Shown here: positions 1 to 5,749 of the stretch, piece after piece
Position numbering within the stretch: the first letter of the stretch is position 1
Layout: each line of letters begins with the position of its first letter
Assembly (NCBI GenBank): GCA_938044055.1
Contig: CALIQO010000337.1
Location: 1 to 11,879, forward strand
DNA from: an uncultured Saprospiraceae bacterium
GTDB lineage: Bacteria; Bacteroidota; Bacteroidia; Chitinophagales; Saprospiraceae
DNA length: 11,879 bases
Direction: 5' to 3'
The notes under the pieces: generated by a model
What the model saw: only the letters and a program-made list of their open reading frames with translations
Databases searched by the model: none
Told to the model about the DNA's origin: nothing
Made by a program: the position numbers and the translations under genes

Positions 1-1649
1 CTTAGGTAATTGATACTGGGTGACCCTACTATATAATCCCTCTGAATGGATATGAGGTTGTCTATATCACTCTTAAGTGGAGGTGTAGTCCCATGCGGGA
101 TACTTGTACCGTAATAGTCCGGAAAAAAGACTGTAGGAACACCGACCTGATTGTTTAGCAATATGTATGCATATCCTAAAATGGGATTGTTGTCTACCGG
201 TTGAAACTCATCTCTGAAATCATGGTTGTTTACAAAGGTAACAACATTAAATCCAGATCCACTGGCGCCATTTACGATACCGGATTGAAATACATTTCTC
301 ACGTCAAAACCAAACGAGTCTGACGATTTCTCAAGCGCATCTCTTAATCCGAAATCAAATATTTTTGGTTTTATCCCCGCATTTGCGGAAGCGCTCATAC
401 TTGCCATAACATTGTCTACCCAGCCTTTTAAAAGAAACGGATTACTGTCAAAAAATTCTCCCACAACCATATCCGGATTCTTCCCTTCTGCATGTAACTC
501 GTTCAACAACTTACCTACGAAAGCAGGATCGAAATGCTTTATGGCATCCATCCTATACCCTCTTATACCTGCATCGTCCCACAACCACTTAGACCATTCT
601 ATAAGTGTATCTTCTGTAGATTCTACATTCTGGTCATAATCATAAAAAAACCACATTCCATCATAATCTCCACTTAACGTTGTCGGGTTTCCATTGGGCT
701 TAAAATTCTGATAATTCATGCCGCCTCTCCCTGACGGAAGTCCTGTAAAATCTGTAAAAGTTTCGTATCTAAGTTGATCAACAATGTCCATGCTCCCATC
801 CCATATCCCGTAAAAACGGTGATCAGAATAATCTCCATTGGGGTTGGTAAGGTAGATATATAGCGTGTCCCCACTGGCATCGAAATCTGAAGCATCAATT
901 GTAAGTGCATACTCATCTGTAGTGCATCCCCCATTATCTAAAACAGCTTCCATATCAACGCCCAGTGTGATCACATTATTCCCTTCTGCACAATCACCTC
1001 CACCATTGGGTTCGGCTTCTGTCTGTGCAGGAAGACCTGCGAATCCAGTGGTCTTGGTTTCCATGTAGATCTTATAAGGTCGGTTATAAAATCCTGCATT
1101 TCCAGATGCCGATGATAATTTAAAGTAATACGTTCCGGCACCATTTCCAGAAGTACCTCCTAGCGGCAGTATGCAACGATATCGATCTGAAGGAAAAGGC
1201 GCTTCACCATTATTACCATTGTAATTTTCTATCCAGCCCTCCACTGAAGGGTTGACTTCAGGTTTTCCTCCATCGCGGTGATTATACACTACATCAGCTA
1301 CCGGTTTTATCCCTTCAGTATTCATTTTATTGATTAGGGCATCTAGTTGGGCCCGCGTGCCGAAGCCAGTTGCGCCGCCTCCATATTCTCCCAGGTCGTA
1401 CAAGTCTTTAGGATCGTAACCATTGCTCCCATTACCGAAACTCGCTCTAGAAAGTGGCGGCAACCAGATATGTGTAAACCCAGCTTCAGCCAGTTCTTGT
1501 ACTTTATTGTCTAATGTATCAACCCAGGACTCACCAGCTGCGGTCTTGGGATAATCCCAGTACCAACCCTGTAACATGACTTGTTGTGCATATGAAAAGA
1601 AGCAAAAACTTGTCACCAAAAATAATGTTAAAATGGCCCGGAATTTCAT
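1..1649 (-). CDS. Secreted GH13 alpha-amylase, C-terminus cut off by the window edge
   Basis: Glycoside hydrolase family 13 enzyme expected to hydrolyse alpha-1,4 glucan links in starch or glycogen outside the cytoplasm. The frame is open for 549 codons from ATG at 1649 and runs off the left edge, so the C-terminal beta domain and any sorting tail are not visible. Residues 1-21 form a signal peptide ending SYA|QQ. All GH13 signature regions are visible: DVVYNH at 119-124 (region I), RMDAIKH at 366-372 with nucleophile D368 (II), GEFF with acid/base E398 (III), and FVNNHD ending at D477 (IV). Region IV has Asn where FVDNHD is common, and the three catalytic acids are intact. About 249 residues separate region I from the nucleophile, against roughly 125 in the Bacillus liquefying amylases. 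Domain B therefore carries an extra beta-rich stretch, roughly residues 155-285. The gene is divergent from a T9SS-tailed protein gene. Family assignment is secure, but the subfamily and exact substrate are not. Confidence 0.93.
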   Translation of the reverse strand, partial: MKFRAILTLFLVTSFCFFSYAQQVMLQGWYWDYPKTAAGESWVDTLDNKVQELAEAGFTHIWLPPLSRASFGNGSNGYDPKDLYDLGEYGGGATGFGTRAQLDALINKMNTEGIKPVADVVYNHRDGGKPEVNPSVEGWIENYNGNNGEAPFPSDRYRCILPLGGTSGNGAGTYYFKLSSASGNAGFYNRPYKIYMETKTTGFAGLPAQTEAEPNGGGDCAEGNNVITLGVDMEAVLDNGGCTTDEYALTIDASDFDASGDTLYIYLTNPNGDYSDHRFYGIWDGSMDIVDQLRYETFTDFTGLPSGRGGMNYQNFKPNGNPTTLSGDYDGMWFFYDYDQNVESTEDTLIEWSKWLWDDAGIRGYRMDAIKHFDPAFVGKLLNELHAEGKNPDMVVGEFFDSNPFLLKGWVDNVMASMSASANAGIKPKIFDFGLRDALEKSSDSFGFDVRNVFQSGIVNGASGSGFNVVTFVNNHDFRDEFQPVDNNPILGYAYILLNNQVGVPTVFFPDYYGTSIPHGTTPPLKSDIDNLISIQRDYIVGSPSINYL

Positions 1650-1749
1650 AACAATGTTTTACTTTGTGTCATATCGACACTATATAATTACAAAAGAACT
1701 AAATTCCTCAGAGAACCACAGAATTTTTTTCAACAATTAACATCGATGT
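1650..1749. promoter_or_regulatory. Divergent intergenic region with a short inverted repeat
   Basis: This 100-base gap separates the amylase start (minus) from the T9SS-tailed protein start (plus), so promoters in both directions should lie here. An inverted repeat with arms GTGTC (1666-1670) and GACAC (1676-1680) and a 5-base spacer could be an operator. The arms are short enough to be chance. I found no exact TAnnTTTG element on either strand. That the region is regulatory follows from gene arrangement, and the operator is speculative. Confidence 0.3.
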
Positions 1750-2781
1750 ATGAGACGTATAATTTACTCCTTATTCCTACTATTATCCTATAATGGCAAC
1801 AGTTATGGATCTGCAGGAATATTTCAAGATTATGTGGCGGCTAGTGTTAATGGAGGTTCTGCAAGTTTCTTAGCAGGTGGAGCCAATGCAGATGGAGCAG
1901 CCCTTTTCCAAAGTTCAGATTATGGAAGTCTGAATTCTCTTATAGTAGGAGGAGAGATTAAAAGTTTTAAAAACAATGGTACTGATGTAACAAGTGCCAG
2001 CCTATTTTATAGAGTATACCTTACAGGCGGTTCTCCGGGTTCATTTATAGCACTGAGTCTACCTTATGATTCTGATTTAGGACCTCCAGGAGATCAGAAA
2101 TGGTTAAGTAATCCAGATGTAGGCGGAGGAATAGAAATTGCTGCTGGCCTTGCTCCTGGAGATTATACGCTTGAAGTTTTCTGGGAAATAACAACAAATG
2201 GGGTCGATGCACCTGCAGTAATTACTGAAAACAATGGAGGATCTAATTACACAGCCACATTCACCAGAGAAGCCGTAGCTCCTGTGATTCTTTCTTCATT
2301 TTCAGGAATACAAGAAAGAAACGAAATCCAATTAAACTGGGAAGTAGAAGCTGAAATCAACAACGACTATTTCGAACTATACAGAAGCAACGATAATTCC
2401 ACTTGGACAAGTATAGGAAGAGTTTCTGGAAAATTTGGAAGAGCCAAATCAGATAGACAATATCGATTCTGGGATAGCAATCCAGTCATAGGAAAGAATC
2501 TGTATGAGTTAAGGCAATACGACTTAGACGGAACAGAATCAAACTTAGACAAAATTGAAGTATCTTATGATTATCAATTAAGCAACATACCTAATCTTAT
2601 CACTGATCAATTGATAATACCTACTAATCTTTCAGCGAGTCTTTATAACCTATCTGGTCAGCTTGTGTGGAATAATAAATCACAATCATCAGACGTAACT
2701 ACTCTAAGAAGTGGCATATATGTACTCACGATATCAGATGGTGAAAAGAACAATTATAGTTATCGCATTATCAAGCAATAA
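1750..2781 (+). CDS. Exported T9SS type A sorting-domain protein of unknown function
   Basis: Residues 1-20 form a signal peptide (MRRIIYSLFLLL core). Residues about 24-172 form a beta-rich module containing SFKNNGTDVT (72-81), YTLEVFWEITTNGV (139-152) and ENNGGSNYTATF (160-171). I recall similar modules in exported flavobacterial proteins, but I cannot name a Pfam family. Residues about 177-272 resemble the fibronectin-III-like region often placed before T9SS tails (LNWEVEAEINNDYFELYRS). Residues about 285-343 match a type A C-terminal sorting domain: a SASLYNLSGQLV strand, then LRSGIYVLTI and a basic end, RIIKQ. The protein is therefore expected to cross the outer membrane by T9SS and be released or anchored at the cell surface. 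No catalytic motif is visible, which suggests a binding or adhesin role. It is divergent from the amylase, so a carbohydrate-binding role is possible but unproven. A terminator follows directly. Confidence 0.85.
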   Translation: MRRIIYSLFLLLSYNGNSYGSAGIFQDYVAASVNGGSASFLAGGANADGAALFQSSDYGSLNSLIVGGEIKSFKNNGTDVTSASLFYRVYLTGGSPGSFIALSLPYDSDLGPPGDQKWLSNPDVGGGIEIAAGLAPGDYTLEVFWEITTNGVDAPAVITENNGGSNYTATFTREAVAPVILSSFSGIQERNEIQLNWEVEAEINNDYFELYRSNDNSTWTSIGRVSGKFGRAKSDRQYRFWDSNPVIGKNLYELRQYDLDGTESNLDKIEVSYDYQLSNIPNLITDQLIIPTNLSASLYNLSGQLVWNNKSQSSDVTTLRSGIYVLTISDGEKNNYSYRIIKQ

Positions 2782-2798
2782 CGAAAACCCACTTTAAT

Positions 2799-2836
2799 AT
2801 CGGGTAATGGCACATAAGCGGTTACCCGATTTTTCT
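2799..2836 (+). terminator. Rho-independent terminator after the T9SS-tailed gene
   Basis: A perfect 9-bp stem, ATCGGGTAA (2799-2807) against TTACCCGAT (2822-2830), has a 14-base loop and is followed by TTTTCT, with the last T of the stem making a run of five Ts. It lies 18 bases after the stop codon at 2781. It also lies 12 bases beyond the stop of the opposing gene (2849-3094), so it could act on both strands. On the minus strand no T run follows the stem, so it would be weaker there. Confidence 0.85.
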
Positions 2837-2848
2837 AATACTGATGAT

Positions 2849-3094
2849 TTAGGCAGCTTTAACAGGAAACTTCTTCCCTTCGTATTCTATTACATCTAGA
2901 ATTTCAGGCTGCAAGTAGAGTTCATCGAACAACATCTGATGCAATACATCTTGATGTAACACCAGCAACTTGTAAAGAGCCTCTGCCTCATAGGTATGTG
3001 TACCACCACTTACTGCAATTCCTTGTTCATCGATACTCAATCCATCGATGGAAAGCGTAGGAACATCCTTGTAAACTACAAATTTAGTTTTCAT
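2849..3094 (-). CDS. Small hypothetical protein, 81 residues
   Basis: I do not recognise this protein. It starts at ATG 3094 (MKTKFVVYKD) and ends FPVKAA. There is no signal peptide, no membrane segment and no cysteine. The first third looks beta-rich (TKFVVYKDVPTLSIDG), and the middle is probably helical and leucine-rich (EAEALYKLLVLHQDVLHQML). The overall charge is acidic, consistent with a small soluble cytoplasmic protein. It stands alone on its strand, convergent with the T9SS-tailed gene and sharing the terminator region at 2799-2836. About 200 bases separate its start from the divergent HAD gene. The reading frame is plausible because it fills a gap between real genes with no competing frame. 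The call rests on that and on its protein-like composition, not on homology. Confidence 0.6.
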   Translation of the reverse strand: MKTKFVVYKDVPTLSIDGLSIDEQGIAVSGGTHTYEAEALYKLLVLHQDVLHQMLFDELYLQPEILDVIEYEGKKFPVKAA

Positions 3095-3203
3095 GATTCA
3101 TACTGTTAGTTACCTATATAACTACTCTGAAAGTCAAAATGTTAGATATGCAATATTATAAATATGTTAAATGTCGCCATGGTTGCCTTCAGAGAATCAG
3201 TGG

Positions 3204-3236
3204 TTTACAACTTTCTTTTCTATATCAGCTTGTAAA
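3204..3236. promoter_or_regulatory. Inverted repeat in the 2849-3094 / HAD intergenic region
   Basis: The 200 bases from 3095 to 3294 hold no gene that I can support. Within them lies TTTACAA (3204-3210) and its exact complement TTGTAAA (3230-3236), separated by 19 bases. This could be a hairpin or a split protein-binding site, but AT-rich 7-bp arms can occur by chance. No T run follows, so it is not a standard terminator. Confidence 0.2.
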
Positions 3237-3282
3237 TCCCTCAATAAAACATCTACAACCCGAGTATTAAACGGAAAGAACA

Positions 3283-3290
3283 TACATTTG
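3283..3290 (+). promoter_or_regulatory. Bacteroidota-type -7 promoter element for the HAD gene
   Basis: TACATTTG matches the TAnnTTTG -7 consensus of the Bacteroidota primary sigma factor exactly. Only four bases (CACG) separate it from the ATG at 3295. Transcription from this element normally begins a few bases downstream, which would put the start at or next to the initiator codon and give a leaderless or almost leaderless mRNA. I do not see a TTTG -33 element at the usual spacing. Confidence 0.6.
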
Positions 3291-3294
3291 CACG

Positions 3295-3963
3295 ATGAAG
3301 AAAATAGATGCTTACGATTTAGTGATATTCGATTGTGATGGAACTCTTGTAGATACCGAGGTTATTACCGCAGAGATCCTTGTTAAGATGATGAAAGAAA
3401 TAGGAATTCCGATGACCCACGAAGAATGCGAACAACATTTTATCGGAAAAAATATGCTGGCTATTACGACACACATTCAGGGCCAATTGCCAATAGGCAC
3501 TGCCTTTGATCCTTCAGCATTCGAAAAAGATTATAGGCAACGCATGAAGATTAAGTGTGAAGAATCTCTAGTGCCATTGCCTGGGGCCATAGACCTAGTT
3601 TTCTCCGTTCCCTGCGATATCTGTATTGCTTCTAATGGACCTAGAGAAAAGATGAAAGTTACGCTATCTATTACAGGACTCGATGCCTACTTTCCAGAAG
3701 AAAAAGTTTTCTCTGCTTATGATAGACAAATCTGGAAGCCAGACCCAGATCTATTCATAGCAGCAGCAGAAAAATCTAAGATTGCTCCAGAAAAATGCTT
3801 GGTAATTGAAGATACCATACATGGTGTGATTGCTGCTCAGAAAGCAGGCATGGATGTAGTTGCTGTCAATGCCCACAACCATAAGGAAGAAATTGAATCT
3901 AGCCAGACACCGATGTTTGACGATTTATTTCAAGTGAAGGCATACCTCTTTGACTCGGAATAG
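3295..3963 (+). CDS. HAD-superfamily phosphatase, YieH / beta-phosphoglucomutase-like
   Basis: Cytoplasmic haloacid dehalogenase-type hydrolase that probably dephosphorylates a small sugar phosphate. All four HAD motifs are present: DCDGTLVD with nucleophile D13 and acid/base D15 (motif I), ASNG at 112-115 (II), WKPDPDLF around K148 (III), and IEDTIHGV with E172 and D173 (IV). The helical cap between motifs I and II (about residues 20-85) marks subfamily IA. The SNGPxxKM run after motif II and the YFPEEKVFSAYDRQIWKPDP stretch closely resemble E. coli YieH, a 6-phosphogluconate phosphatase, as I remember that sequence. The length of 222 residues is normal for this group. Substrate within this promiscuous family cannot be read from motifs alone. 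The gene's 3' end overlaps the 3' end of the opposing rmuC by 65 bases. The start is fixed by the adjacent TACATTTG promoter element. Confidence 0.9.
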   Translation: MKKIDAYDLVIFDCDGTLVDTEVITAEILVKMMKEIGIPMTHEECEQHFIGKNMLAITTHIQGQLPIGTAFDPSAFEKDYRQRMKIKCEESLVPLPGAIDLVFSVPCDICIASNGPREKMKVTLSITGLDAYFPEEKVFSAYDRQIWKPDPDLFIAAAEKSKIAPEKCLVIEDTIHGVIAAQKAGMDVVAVNAHNHKEEIESSQTPMFDDLFQVKAYLFDSE

Positions 3964-5107
3964 AAGGTCCATCCTGAAACTCAGCATTTTTTAAGGTGGT
4001 TTCCATGGTCTTCGTTTTACCTTTGGCTTTTTCTATGGCAGAATGAGCCTCTAATATTTTCTTCTCCGTTTTTTCAAGGTAAATTGAAAAATTTCCAAGT
4101 TCGGTTCTTACCTGGGTCAGTATCTCCCATACCTCTGCAGAACGTTCTTGGATGGCGATGGTTCTGAACCCAAGTTGCAGACTATTAAGCAGAGCCGCAA
4201 AATTACTAGGGCCACATACCATAACCTTCAATTCATGAAACAAGTAATCGTGTAAGCCTTCTAATCGTATAACTTCTGCATATAGCCCTTCCGTAGGGAG
4301 GAATAAGATTCCAAAATCTGTTGTGTACGGCGGATGGATATACTTGTCTCGGATATCTCGCGCCATAAGGACGACGGATTGTTTCAAGGCTTTGGCCTTT
4401 CTTTCTACCTCTTTCTTATCTCCTGATTCATAACTTACAATAAGTTGCTCATACTTATCCAGCGGAAACTTAGCATCCACGGGCAACCATACGGATTTCC
4501 CATTCTTATCGGGCATTTTAATCGCATACTCTACATGGTTATCTCTGTGTGGGTGGGGTTTTACATTCTTCCCATACTGATGGGAACTAAGCAATTGATC
4601 TATGATGTTTCCCAGTTGCACTTCTCCGAGTACGCCCCTCGTCTTTACATTTCCGAGAACCTTCTTAAGGTCTCCTACTCCCTTACTTAGAACTTGCATC
4701 TCCCCGAGCCCTTGCTCTACCTTAGAAAGGGAATTCTGGACTAAGGTAAATGAAGCGCCTAATCTTTCATCTAGGGTCTTGGAAAGTTTGTCATCAACAA
4801 GGAATCGTATCTGATCCATCTGCTTATCGATGGTCACTTCTCCATCCTTCAACTTGTCATTGATGTCTCCAGAAATCTGATTTAATTGGGTAAAAATATC
4901 TTGCTTCAATTGATGCAACTGATTCTGATAACTCTCAAACATCTGGTTCTGCATCGTAAAAAATGGGAGCAAAGAATCGTGTGAGTCTTCCTTATTTTTT
5001 CCTCTGACAAGCTTCGTTAATTGCCATAGAATGATGAATAAAATAGAGAATAATAGGATCCATATAACCATAGAGCCTATAGCTGAAATATCGTTCTTGG
5101 GAAACAT
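3899..5107 (-). CDS. rmuC: RmuC-family protein
   Basis: RmuC homologues limit inversions and rearrangements at short repeats, and their conserved domain is related to PD-(D/E)xK nucleases. An N-terminal membrane segment spans residues about 12-34 (VIWILLFSILFIILWQL), followed by a basic stop. Residues about 50-150 are heptad-like and probably form a coiled coil (LHQLKQDIFTQLNQIS, LSKVEQGLGEMQVLSKG). The RmuC domain covers about 150-345, with GVLGEVQLGNIIDQLL (158-173), a candidate D-x-K catalytic pair in LPVDAKFPLD (D211, K213), FGILFLPTEGLYAEV (265-279) and the MVCGPSNFAALLNSLQLGF region (296-314). A short helical, Lys-rich tail follows. The length of 402 is typical. Its last 22 codons are antisense to the end of the HAD gene. 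The start at 5107 keeps the membrane anchor. Family is firm, but the biochemical activity is less well known. Confidence 0.93.
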   Translation of the reverse strand: MFPKNDISAIGSMVIWILLFSILFIILWQLTKLVRGKNKEDSHDSLLPFFTMQNQMFESYQNQLHQLKQDIFTQLNQISGDINDKLKDGEVTIDKQMDQIRFLVDDKLSKTLDERLGASFTLVQNSLSKVEQGLGEMQVLSKGVGDLKKVLGNVKTRGVLGEVQLGNIIDQLLSSHQYGKNVKPHPHRDNHVEYAIKMPDKNGKSVWLPVDAKFPLDKYEQLIVSYESGDKKEVERKAKALKQSVVLMARDIRDKYIHPPYTTDFGILFLPTEGLYAEVIRLEGLHDYLFHELKVMVCGPSNFAALLNSLQLGFRTIAIQERSAEVWEILTQVRTELGNFSIYLEKTEKKILEAHSAIEKAKGKTKTMETTLKNAEFQDGPSIPSQRGMPSLEINRQTSVSG

Positions 5108-5224
5108 ATTAAATATTATTATAATATGAAGATAGTGTTTTTTATCAAAGCGGCTATTTTAAACTAGCCGACAATAACTTAATCATAACAACGAAGCCGG
5201 ATTATTATTCGTATTTTTAAAGGA
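5108..5224. promoter_or_regulatory. Divergent rmuC / redoxin intergenic region with a hairpin
   Basis: This 117-base AT-rich gap should hold the promoters of rmuC (minus) and the redoxin-monooxygenase pair (plus). CGGCTA (5151-5156) and TAGCCG (5165-5170) form a 6-bp stem with an 8-base loop. No T run follows on either strand, so it is not a classical terminator, and an operator or RNA hairpin is possible. TATTTTTA at 5212-5219, six bases before the ATG at 5225, is one mismatch from TAnnTTTG and may be the redoxin promoter element. Confidence 0.3.
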
Positions 5225-5749
5225 ATGAAGCAAGTAGTTTTCTCAATAATGTTTCTGATTTTCTCAATCGTGGGTATCCATGGTCAGGAGAAAGCACAAG
5301 TGATTTTCTTCTTGCTTGATGATTGCACTATCTGTGAATCCTACACAATTAAGATCAATGAACTCCATGAAACTTATGGAGAACAGTATGATTTCATAGG
5401 TTACTTCCCTAATTTCAGTAGTAAGAAAGATAAGATTGAAACTTTTAAGAAAAAGTACAAAATAGGATTCCCGCTTAAGACAGATTTCTTTCATAAGCAA
5501 GTAGATAGATTCGATATCAAGGTTACTCCAGAAGTGGTTGTATATAATCCTACAGAGAACCACATTTACTATCAAGGAAGAATAGACAATGAATTCGTGC
5601 GGATCGGTAAGCGTAGGCAAGTAGTGACCACATCTGAATTAAGTGACGTTCTTGCTTCGATAAACAATGGCGAATTACGTACCTTTAATTCAACGGAATC
5701 TATTGGCTGTTTTATTAATAAAAATGATCCATTAAAAAATATAAAATGA
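5225..5749 (+). CDS. Exported thioredoxin-like (redoxin) protein
   Basis: Residues 1-20 are a signal peptide with cleavage near HG|QE. There is no lipobox cysteine, so the product should be soluble in the periplasm. The thioredoxin-fold part has an active-site-like CTIC (C34-C37) and the cis-proline position V100-T101-P102. The strand following it (EVVVY) and YYQGRIDNEF fit a redoxin beta-sheet. The end of the protein, with GKRR (128-131) and ESIGCFI (158-164), matches what I remember of the redoxin module in large redoxin-cytochrome-copper monooxygenase fusions of Planctomycetes and Bacteroidota. Here the chain stops shortly after that motif, and the next gene begins with an ATGA overlap. 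The two products are thus likely to be made together and to act together, perhaps with this one reducing or maturing its partner. The redox partner and direction of electron flow are inference. Confidence 0.85.
   Translation: MKQVVFSIMFLIFSIVGIHGQEKAQVIFFLLDDCTICESYTIKINELHETYGEQYDFIGYFPNFSSKKDKIETFKKKYKIGFPLKTDFFHKQVDRFDIKVTPEVVVYNPTENHIYYQGRIDNEFVRIGKRRQVVTTSELSDVLASINNGELRTFNSTESIGCFINKNDPLKNIK

Noticed and set aside
412..1068. Open frames on the + strand inside the amylase region (412-639 and 865-1068)
   Set aside because: They are antisense to a continuous GH13 frame with all catalytic motifs and have Ser/Pro-rich, non-protein-like translations.
4445..4814. Two + strand frames antisense to rmuC
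   Set aside because: RmuC motifs are clear on the other strand. These translations show no domain or signal and overlap each other.
5151..5170. CGGCTA/TAGCCG hairpin considered as a terminator
   Set aside because: No T run follows on either strand and it lies between two divergent starts, where a terminator is not expected. It is kept only as a possible regulatory site.
5264..5620. 118-residue minus-strand frame antisense to the redoxin
   Set aside because: The + strand encodes a signal peptide, CxxC and a coupled downstream gene. The antisense frame has no recognisable features.
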